A DNA stretch of 6,843 nucleotides from Flavobacteriaceae bacterium (lineage in GTDB: Bacteria > Bacteroidota > Bacteroidia > Flavobacteriales > Flavobacteriaceae): assembly GCA_014763515.1 (NCBI GenBank), contig JACXVH010000074.1:1-6843 (forward strand), given 5' to 3'. A program made the position numbers and the translations under genes. Each line of letters opens with the position of its first letter. Position 1 is the stretch's first letter. The notes beneath the pieces are model-generated. The model saw nothing but the letters and a program-made list of their open reading frames with translations, was not told the DNA's origin and searched no databases. Of this stretch, positions 1 to 5,384 are shown piece after piece.

Positions 1-394
1 TAGATTTTTCAACCACAATTTTATCAGTTTTTGCTACGCGAGCAATTTGTCTTGCACAAAGCTCAATGTATTTTAAATCGGCCGCCATACCTTTACCAAC
101 ACCATAAGTTTTTGTAGGTGTATTAACCGAAATAAAAATCATATCTGCTTCGTCTATTGCTTTATCAACATCAGTAGAAAAAAACAAATTCCTTCCTCTA
201 GCTTCAGCAACTACAGCATCTAATCCTGGTTCATAAACGGGAAGTTTTGACAAATCTTCGTCATTCCAAGCGTTAATTCTGTCTTGATTTAAATCTACAA
301 CGGTAACTTTTATATAAGGACATTTTTGTGCAATTACTGCCATTGTTGGGCCACCAACATATCCTGCTCCGATACAACAAATTTTTGTAATCAT
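1..394 (-). CDS. ugd: UDP-glucose 6-dehydrogenase, N-terminal part (cut by window edge)
   Basis: Reading the minus strand from the ATG at 394 gives 131 residues open to the window edge; the C-terminal two thirds are missing. The family oxidises UDP-glucose to UDP-glucuronate in the cytoplasm with two NAD+. Visible are the Rossmann loop GAGYVGG (residues 9-15), an acidic residue ending the second strand (D34, in VVDLN), YEPGL (54-58), FFSTD (71-75), the NTPT motif (91-94), GKGMAADLKYIE (100-111) and the start of the EKS(T) motif at 129-131. The catalytic cysteine lies outside the window. GKGMAADLKYIE and the opening KICCIGAGYVGGPT resemble the animal/plant-type UGDH branch more than the usual E. 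coli type. The start is one base after the stop of the upstream epimerase gene, so coupled translation is likely. A UDP-N-acetylhexosamine dehydrogenase (WbpO/TviB) is a less likely alternative. Confidence 0.93.
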   Translation of the reverse strand, partial: MITKICCIGAGYVGGPTMAVIAQKCPYIKVTVVDLNQDRINAWNDEDLSKLPVYEPGLDAVVAEARGRNLFFSTDVDKAIDEADMIFISVNTPTKTYGVGKGMAADLKYIELCARQIARVAKTDKIVVEKS

Positions 395-395
395 T

Positions 396-1373
396 CTATT
401 TCAAATTGTTCCAATACCATAGAACAGCTTCTTTAAGCCCTTCTTGCATTGAATATTTAGGTTTATAATTTAATAACTCTTTTGCTTTTTCTATACTTGC
501 TAAAGAATGAGGAATATCTCCCACTCTGTTTGGTCCATGAATTACTTCAACATCGGCTATTTTAGCATCAAATGCAGACAAATACTCTTTTAAACTTTTA
601 ACCAAATCATTTAAAGTTGTTCGATCTCCAAAAGCGGTATTGTATACTGTATTTATGGCTTGTTTATTCTCGGTTAACATGGCCAATTCATTCATTTGTA
701 TTACATTATCTATATAAGTAAAATCTCTTGAAAAGTTTCCATCTCCATTAATTACTGGACTTTCGTAATTCATGAACTGCATTACAAACTTTGGAATTAC
801 AGCTGCATAAGCTCCGTTTGGATCTTGCTTTCTTCCAAAAACATTAAAATAACGTAAGCCTATGGTTTCTAATCCGTATGTTTTACTAAAAATATCTGCA
901 TAAAGTTCGTTTACATATTTAGTAATGGCATAAGGAGATAATGGTTTACCAATTCTATCTTCCACTTTTGGTAACTCTTCAGAATCTCCGTATGTTGACG
1001 AACTTGCAGCATATATGAATCTTTTAACTTGAGCTTCTTTTGATGCCACTAACATGTTTAAAAACCCCGATATATTTACCTCATTAGTAGTAATGGGATC
1101 GTTTATTGAACGTGGCACGCTACCTAAAGCCGCCTGATGCAATACATAAGTTACACCAGCAACCGCTTGCTTACAAACATTAAATTCTCGAATATCGCCT
1201 TCTATTAATTCAAAATTTGAATTATTTAAAAAAGTTTCAATATTGTAACGATGACCCGTTGAAAAATTATCAAGACATACAACCTGAAAATTTTTACTTA
1301 AAAAATATTCCGTTAAATTAGAACCAATAAATCCAGCTCCACCTGTGATTAATATTTTTATTTTTTCTTCCAT
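396..1373 (-). CDS. wbpP: WbpP/TviC-like UDP-N-acetylglucosamine 4-epimerase (extended SDR)
   Basis: A 325-residue extended short-chain dehydrogenase/reductase, full length for the family. It most likely interconverts UDP-GlcNAc and UDP-GalNAc in the cytoplasm as a precursor step for surface polysaccharide. The NAD-binding motif TGGAGFIG is at residues 10-17, GDIR at 59-62, the catalytic serine region SSS at 124-126, the YxxxK pair is Y148/K152, and LRYFNVFG is at 173-180. The run VLHQAALGSVPRSINDPIT (77-95) is close to what I recall of Pseudomonas WbpP. G84 and S290 appear to match residues reported there for acetylated-substrate preference. The start is fixed: the next methionine is residue 107, past the NAD-binding fold. 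This places the start codon inside the end of wzc, a 16-base overlap in another frame. Since the next gene is of the UDP-glucose dehydrogenase type, a UDP-glucuronate 4-epimerase role is the main alternative. Confidence 0.9.
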   Translation of the reverse strand: MEEKIKILITGGAGFIGSNLTEYFLSKNFQVVCLDNFSTGHRYNIETFLNNSNFELIEGDIREFNVCKQAVAGVTYVLHQAALGSVPRSINDPITTNEVNISGFLNMLVASKEAQVKRFIYAASSSTYGDSEELPKVEDRIGKPLSPYAITKYVNELYADIFSKTYGLETIGLRYFNVFGRKQDPNGAYAAVIPKFVMQFMNYESPVINGDGNFSRDFTYIDNVIQMNELAMLTENKQAINTVYNTAFGDRTTLNDLVKSLKEYLSAFDAKIADVEVIHGPNRVGDIPHSLASIEKAKELLNYKPKYSMQEGLKEAVLWYWNNLK

Positions 1374-3814
1374 TTTGTCATCATTTTTTGGAAAAAACTT
1401 GGTTCTCTAACATCTTCTAAATATGCTTCTCCATAAGTTCCATAACCATAACCATAGCCGTAACCATAACCATAACCATATTTTGCTTTATTTTGAAAAC
1501 CATTTAACAAAATACTTATATTATGTAACTCTCCTCTTTTATGTTTTTCGTTAACTACCCCTAACATGCCTTTTTTAGTATATCCTTGTCTGGTAACATA
1601 TAAAGTAGCGTCGCAATAATGTGCTAATTCTAGAGCATCAGAAACCAATCCAACAGGAGGTGTATCTAGAATAATATAATCATATTTTGTTTTTAATTCA
1701 TCTATCATCTGTCTCATTGCATCACTCATTAAAAGTTCTGCTGGATTCGGTGGAATTGGCCCCGATGAAATTAAATCTAGATAAGGTATGTGGGTTTTTT
1801 GAATTACTTCATCAATATTCTTTTGTCCTATTAAATAATTTACGACTCCTGTAACATTATCAATATTGAAATCCCCAAATATTTTAGGTTTTCTTAAATC
1901 TAATCCCACAATTACCGTTTTCTTCTCGCTTAATGCAAAAACTGTTGCTAAATTTATTGAACAAAATGTTTTACCTTCTCCACTAACTGAAGACGTTAAC
2001 ATAAGTATTTTTGCACCTTCTTTTTCTTGTTTTTTATACAAAAATTGTAATGAAGATCTTATCGCCCTAAAGGATTCTGCTAAAGGTGATCTTGGTTTTT
2101 CAAAAACTGCTAAATTATTAGTAGTATTCTTTTTACCTACTACTCCAATAAGTGGGATTTTTGTTAATTTAGAAATGTCTTCTGCAGTATTGATATTGTT
2201 ATCTAGCAAGACAATTAAAAACACAATTATAAATGGAATTAAAAAACCTACTAAAGCTGCCAAAATATAATTAATACTAGTTTTTGGTCCTTTTAACCCT
2301 CCACCAACATCTTTTGCAGAATCAATGAATTCAATATCTGATACATTCGAAGCTTTTACAATTAATGCTTCTTGTCGTTTTTGTAAGAACGTGCTGTAAA
2401 TGTTATCTATAAGATTATATTTTCTTGTGATTTTTAAATGCTCTTGTTTTTGTTCGGGTAGCAAACTAACTTGACCTTCCGCTTGGTAAATCTTTTTGTT
2501 AACAGCATTCAAATCGATAAGCGCTGCATTTTTTGCACTTTGTATATTTTCAATCAAAACGTTCTTAACAGCATCCATTTCAACGTCAAATTCTGAAAAA
2601 TACGTTTGACTTTTTACTGCATAAGATAATTCATCTCTTTTAGCAGAAAGCTGAATTAGCTTTGAAACATTTGTCAAAATATTTGGATCTTCAATTCCGG
2701 CTACTGATGGCGCGGGAAGTTTAGAAAAATCTACACTTTTATCTAAATAACTTTTTAAATGATCAAGGTATTTTATTTTTCTATCGATTTGATCTTTTTC
2801 AACATCAAACTCTGTTAGTTTTTGTGTTAATAACTCACCCCCAGATTCTAATTCAAATACATTTTTCCCTCTTCTAAAATCTTTCAGCTCTTCTTCAGCA
2901 TCCTTAATACTTCCTTCCATTACAGCAAGCGTACTATCGATAAAAGCGATTGTATTTGTAGCAAACTTATTTTTACTTTCTAATTGTTTGTCTTTAAGAA
3001 CTTCTACAGTTTCATTGAGGTATTCAACTAATCGATTCTTATTGGTACCTTGTAATTGTAAAATAACAACTGATTGTGCTTTCATATCTACTGATACATC
3101 AATTGATTTATATCGAGCAACTGTTTCATTAAAATCATCAAATCGAATTAAATATTCACTTCCAACATAATTATCTGCATCGGGATTTATGTGTAATGAA
3201 AAATTTGCAAAAGGTAAATTAATCTGTTGATTTATTTTAAATTTCGCTTTAAACTGTTTTTCATACGTTTTATAGTTACTTCTTGTATCATCAATGTAGT
3301 GACACAATTGTACATTAGGTCTTTCTTTAAAATCTGCAAACAATTCGAATTCTGTAGGAGAAACAAATTTTATGGTTAAAGGAAGCATTAAAACTTGCCC
3401 TTTATTTTTATCTAAATTTATATAAAACGGTGTTTCTCCATAAACATCTTTTAAATAATATTTCCCTTGTTTGAAGTAATTGATATAATATTCTAATTTA
3501 CCTACAACTTGTTCGTTATGTGATCTCGATTTTAAAGTAGTAATTATCGTTTGTACTTTATCGGAAACTCCTCCCCAATTAAATACTAAACTTGTATTTG
3601 AGGTAAAAAAAGAATTATTCTCATCTTTAACGACGATTGAGGCATCTAAACCAAAAATTTTTTCTTTTCTGATGTTAATATTGTAAGCAACTAAAAAAGT
3701 AATTACTAAAGAAATTACAAACCATTTCCAGTAACCTAAAAGCTTTAAAGCAAAACCTTTAAAATCGAAGGTAGATTGTGACTCAAAAAAATTAAAATCT
3801 TTTGTATCTAACAT
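1358..3814 (-). CDS. wzc: Wzc-like polysaccharide copolymerase with fused BY-type tyrosine kinase
   Basis: An 818-residue inner-membrane protein. In this family it oligomerises, controls polymer length and export together with Wza, and cycles through autophosphorylation of C-terminal tyrosines. Order of parts: short cytoplasmic N-terminus; first membrane helix about 28-46; Wzz-type periplasmic domain with long charged, coiled-coil-prone stretches (about 285-355 and 385-465); GNVR-like region; second membrane helix about 516-538; cytoplasmic kinase. The kinase shows the ExxRxxR oligomerisation motif (E580, R583, R586), Walker A SSVSGEGKT (608-616), Walker A' VIVGLDLRKPK (634-644) and Walker B IILDTPP (714-720). 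The tail carries nine tyrosines between 779 and 798, seven in a YG repeat, then about 20 more residues ending KWKKK. It is longer than E. coli Wzc (about 720 residues), mainly in the periplasmic part. The start lies one base after the wza stop. No partner phosphatase gene is in view. Confidence 0.95.
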   Translation of the reverse strand: MLDTKDFNFFESQSTFDFKGFALKLLGYWKWFVISLVITFLVAYNINIRKEKIFGLDASIVVKDENNSFFTSNTSLVFNWGGVSDKVQTIITTLKSRSHNEQVVGKLEYYINYFKQGKYYLKDVYGETPFYINLDKNKGQVLMLPLTIKFVSPTEFELFADFKERPNVQLCHYIDDTRSNYKTYEKQFKAKFKINQQINLPFANFSLHINPDADNYVGSEYLIRFDDFNETVARYKSIDVSVDMKAQSVVILQLQGTNKNRLVEYLNETVEVLKDKQLESKNKFATNTIAFIDSTLAVMEGSIKDAEEELKDFRRGKNVFELESGGELLTQKLTEFDVEKDQIDRKIKYLDHLKSYLDKSVDFSKLPAPSVAGIEDPNILTNVSKLIQLSAKRDELSYAVKSQTYFSEFDVEMDAVKNVLIENIQSAKNAALIDLNAVNKKIYQAEGQVSLLPEQKQEHLKITRKYNLIDNIYSTFLQKRQEALIVKASNVSDIEFIDSAKDVGGGLKGPKTSINYILAALVGFLIPFIIVFLIVLLDNNINTAEDISKLTKIPLIGVVGKKNTTNNLAVFEKPRSPLAESFRAIRSSLQFLYKKQEKEGAKILMLTSSVSGEGKTFCSINLATVFALSEKKTVIVGLDLRKPKIFGDFNIDNVTGVVNYLIGQKNIDEVIQKTHIPYLDLISSGPIPPNPAELLMSDAMRQMIDELKTKYDYIILDTPPVGLVSDALELAHYCDATLYVTRQGYTKKGMLGVVNEKHKRGELHNISILLNGFQNKAKYGYGYGYGYGYGYGTYGEAYLEDVREPSFFQKMMTKWKKK
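1439..1480 (-). repeat. Seven-unit 6-bp coding tandem repeat (Tyr-Gly) in wzc
   Basis: Seven consecutive 6-base units on the coding strand each encode Tyr-Gly, Wzc residues 779-792. In coding order the units are TATGGT three times, TACGGC once, TATGGT twice and TATGGA once. The array is therefore near-perfect but interrupted. Unit length is a multiple of three, so gain or loss of units keeps the frame and changes only the number of tyrosines. Two further tyrosines (Y794, Y798) follow just outside the array. Tyrosine-rich C-termini are the autophosphorylation region of BY-kinases; the strict YG periodicity is what stands out here. Confidence 0.95.
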
Positions 3815-3815
3815 A

Positions 3816-4616
3816 TTATAGGTTTTTTATCAACAAATAAGTGGTTATTACTAACGTAAAAGCTGAAACAACAGCACTTAGAGTTTGAGTACCAGTAGTT
3901 CCTGTTCCCCAAGACTTTTGAGGTAAAGGCTTTACATAAATATAATCGTTTGGTTGAATATAAAAATAAGGCGATTTCATTATGTTAGCATCTGTCAAGT
4001 CTAAATAATGTATTTCAAAACCTTGTGGTACCTTTCTTATAATTTGCACTTTTTTTCTGTTTCCAGTTATGGGAATATCTCCGGAATTTGCAATAGCTTC
4101 CATTATCGTAGCCTTATCTTGATATAAAACATTTGTTCCTGGCGAACCAATTTCACCATTAATTGTATATCTTAAACCTGCTAGTTTAACATTTACAAAG
4201 ATTCTTGCTTCTTTTTTAAAGTATTCGTCAAGTAATTTTTTTTCAACAGTTTCTCTAATTTCTTCTACTGTATAACCTAATACATTTATTTCTCCCAAAA
4301 CAGGAATTCTTATATTTCCGTGATCATCAACAGAATATCCATTAAAATATAAATTATTAATATTTACTTGATTTTGACTTCCACTAGTTGAAGACACATT
4401 AAACATTTCAACAAGCTTTTGGTCTAATGCTTTAATGGTGATATTTAAGATATCATTTGTTTGAACACGATATGGTTTTGAAAATGAATTATCTACTTCA
4501 ATAGAATATTCATTTTTATTTTTATCTTGAAGATAAACCAAATCTTTATTTGGAATACAAGATACAACTCCCGAAATAAGTAATGTAAAAAGTAGTAATT
4601 TATATATATTATTCAT
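3816..4616 (-). CDS. wza: Wza-like outer-membrane polysaccharide export lipoprotein
   Basis: A 266-residue polysaccharide export protein. Family members form the outer-membrane/periplasmic channel through which capsule or exopolysaccharide leaves, docking on Wzc. The sequence has a lipoprotein signal: basic and hydrophobic residues 1-19, then VVS-C with the lipidated cysteine at C20. A Poly_export domain spans about 47-145 (YRVQTNDILNITI, then IRIPVLGEI and a VNVKL end), and an SLBB-type domain about 149-232 (YTINGEIGSPGTN). A C-terminal hydrophobic segment at about 246-263 could be the outer-membrane helix of the Wza barrel. The frame stays open upstream to an ATG at 4673. I chose the ATG at 4616 because it gives a clean signal peptide, and because the candidate -7 box at 4636-4643 lies between the two. 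At 266 residues it is shorter than E. coli Wza (about 380), with apparently one clear SLBB domain. It is first in the operon. Confidence 0.93.
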   Translation of the reverse strand: MNNIYKLLLFTLLISGVVSCIPNKDLVYLQDKNKNEYSIEVDNSFSKPYRVQTNDILNITIKALDQKLVEMFNVSSTSGSQNQVNINNLYFNGYSVDDHGNIRIPVLGEINVLGYTVEEIRETVEKKLLDEYFKKEARIFVNVKLAGLRYTINGEIGSPGTNVLYQDKATIMEAIANSGDIPITGNRKKVQIIRKVPQGFEIHYLDLTDANIMKSPYFYIQPNDYIYVKPLPQKSWGTGTTGTQTLSAVVSAFTLVITTYLLIKNL

Positions 4617-4635
4617 TGAAATCAACTTAAGGAAA

Positions 4636-4643
4636 CAAATATA
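4636..4643 (-). promoter_or_regulatory. Candidate Bacteroidetes-type promoter (-7 box) for the wza operon
   Basis: The minus strand reads TATATTTG, an exact match to the Bacteroidetes -7 consensus TAnnTTTG. Its last base is 19 bases upstream of the chosen wza ATG, which would give a leader of roughly 13 bases. A TTTG that could be the -33 element lies at 4671-4674, but the 27-base spacing is longer than the usual 17-23, so the -33 element is doubtful. No other such box is seen between recR and wza on this strand. Confidence 0.55.
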
Positions 4644-4663
4644 GTTTTTTGGATTAAAAAACT
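4643..4663. repeat. Perfect 8-base inverted repeat abutting the wza -7 box
   Basis: On the plus strand the arms are AGTTTTTT (4643-4650) and AAAAAACT (4656-4663), separated by GGATT. The repeat fills part of the spacer just upstream of the -7 box and shares one base with it. It could be an operator for a dimeric regulator or an A-tract-bent DNA element. The arms are mostly homopolymeric T/A in a very AT-rich region, so chance is a real possibility. It does not look like an intrinsic terminator on either strand because the stem is not followed by a T-run. Confidence 0.4.
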
Positions 4664-4687
4664 GAAAAAACAAAGGCTTTTTAATAT

Positions 4688-4704
4688 AAAATAATCGTTA
4701 TTTT
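4688..4704 (-). terminator. Weak AT-only hairpin just downstream of recR
   Basis: Starting two bases after the recR stop, the minus strand reads AAAATAA-CGA-TTATTTT, a perfect 7-bp stem with a 3-base loop. It is followed by ATATTAA and not by a clean U-run. The stem has no G:C pairs, so as a terminator it would be weak; readthrough from recR into wza is conceivable. Its position is the main argument for it. Confidence 0.25.
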
Positions 4705-4705
4705 T

Positions 4706-5314
4706 TTAATTTTCTAAATATGGGATTCTTTGAAGCAAACTTCGCCCTAGTGTAACTTCATCTGCATATTCTAGTTCGTCTCCCACAGCAATGCCTCGCG
4801 CAATAGTTGAAGTTTTAATATTATAACTTTGAATTTGTTTGTAAATATAAAAGTTTGTAGTATCTCCTTCCATTGTAGAACTCAATGCAAATATCACTTC
4901 TTGAACATTTCCAGATGCCACTTTCTCTACCAATGTTTTTATATTTAACTGACTTGGACCAACACCTTCAATTGGATTAATTTTTCCTCCAAGTACATGA
5001 TAAACTCCTTTAAAAATACCCGTATTTTCAATTGCCATTACATCGCGAACATCTTCTACTACACAAACTAATGATTTTTCTCTAGAAGTATTTGAACAAA
5101 TATCACAAATTTCTAAATCGGAAATATTATGACAACTTTTACAATATTGTATTTGATTACGCAACACTACTAATGCATTTGCTAAATCATTTGTTTGCTC
5201 CTGTGGTTGCTTTAATAAATGCAAAACTAAACGCAAAGCAGTACGCTTACCAATTCCTGGTAATTGCGAAATTTCGTTCACTGCATTTTCTAAAAGTCTA
5301 GATGGTAATTCCAT
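4706..5314 (-). CDS. recR: Recombination mediator protein RecR
   Basis: A 202-residue protein of normal RecR length. RecR works with RecO, and with RecF where present, to load RecA onto SSB-coated single-stranded DNA at gaps; it forms a ring-shaped DNA clamp. Domains in order: helix-hairpin-helix with LPGIGKRTALRL (18-29), a four-cysteine zinc finger (C58, C61, C70, C73), a Toprim domain from about 81 to 175 with VVEDVRD (85-91, acidic E87) and VYHVLGGKINPIEGVGP (104-120), and the C-terminal segment with EVTLGRS. The frame remains open upstream to 5401. The internal ATG at 5314 gives the canonical MELPSRLLENAVNEISQLPG start, whereas the longer form would run into the divergent symporter gene. 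It is a housekeeping gene, unrelated in function to the polysaccharide operon downstream. Confidence 0.97.
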   Translation of the reverse strand: MELPSRLLENAVNEISQLPGIGKRTALRLVLHLLKQPQEQTNDLANALVVLRNQIQYCKSCHNISDLEICDICSNTSREKSLVCVVEDVRDVMAIENTGIFKGVYHVLGGKINPIEGVGPSQLNIKTLVEKVASGNVQEVIFALSSTMEGDTTNFYIYKQIQSYNIKTSTIARGIAVGDELEYADEVTLGRSLLQRIPYLEN

Positions 5315-5319
5315 AACTG

Positions 5320-5327
5320 CAAAAATA
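5320..5327 (-). promoter_or_regulatory. Candidate -7 box for recR, very close to the start codon
   Basis: The minus strand reads TATTTTTG, matching TAnnTTTG, and ends only 5 bases before the recR ATG at 5314. If used with normal spacing, transcription would begin at or beside the ATG, giving a leaderless or near-leaderless mRNA. No TTTG or TTG is seen at the expected -33 distance. An unseen promoter further upstream would be the alternative. Confidence 0.35.
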
Positions 5328-5361
5328 CAAAAGTCTAATTTTAGATAAGTATTTATTCTTT

Positions 5362-5369
5362 TATATTTG
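5362..5369 (+). promoter_or_regulatory. Candidate Bacteroidetes-type promoter (-7 box) for the symporter gene
   Basis: The plus strand reads TATATTTG, an exact TAnnTTTG match and identical to the box before wza. It ends 15 bases upstream of the ATG at 5385, giving a predicted leader of about 10 bases. A degenerate -33 element (TTTTA, 5339-5343) sits 18 bases upstream. The leader is A-rich with no Shine-Dalgarno site, as is common in this phylum. Confidence 0.55.
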
Positions 5370-5384
5370 CTAAAATTAATAGAT

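Noticed and set aside
1866..2270. Plus-strand open frame of 134 codons within wzc
   Set aside because: It is antisense to the conserved kinase domain and matches no recognised family; a shadow of the real gene.
4617..4673. Longer wza start (ATG at 4673) adding 19 residues
   Set aside because: It lies upstream of the candidate promoter box and would bury the lipoprotein signal peptide; the ATG at 4616 gives a clean signal with its cysteine at residue 20.
4671..4680. Short palindrome-like AAAGGCTTT between recR and wza
   Set aside because: The arms are only four bases with no room for a loop; too short to support a terminator or operator.
5367..5384. TTG start for the symporter
   Set aside because: It falls inside the TATATTTG promoter box and an ATG follows at 5385 with a normal membrane-protein N-terminus.
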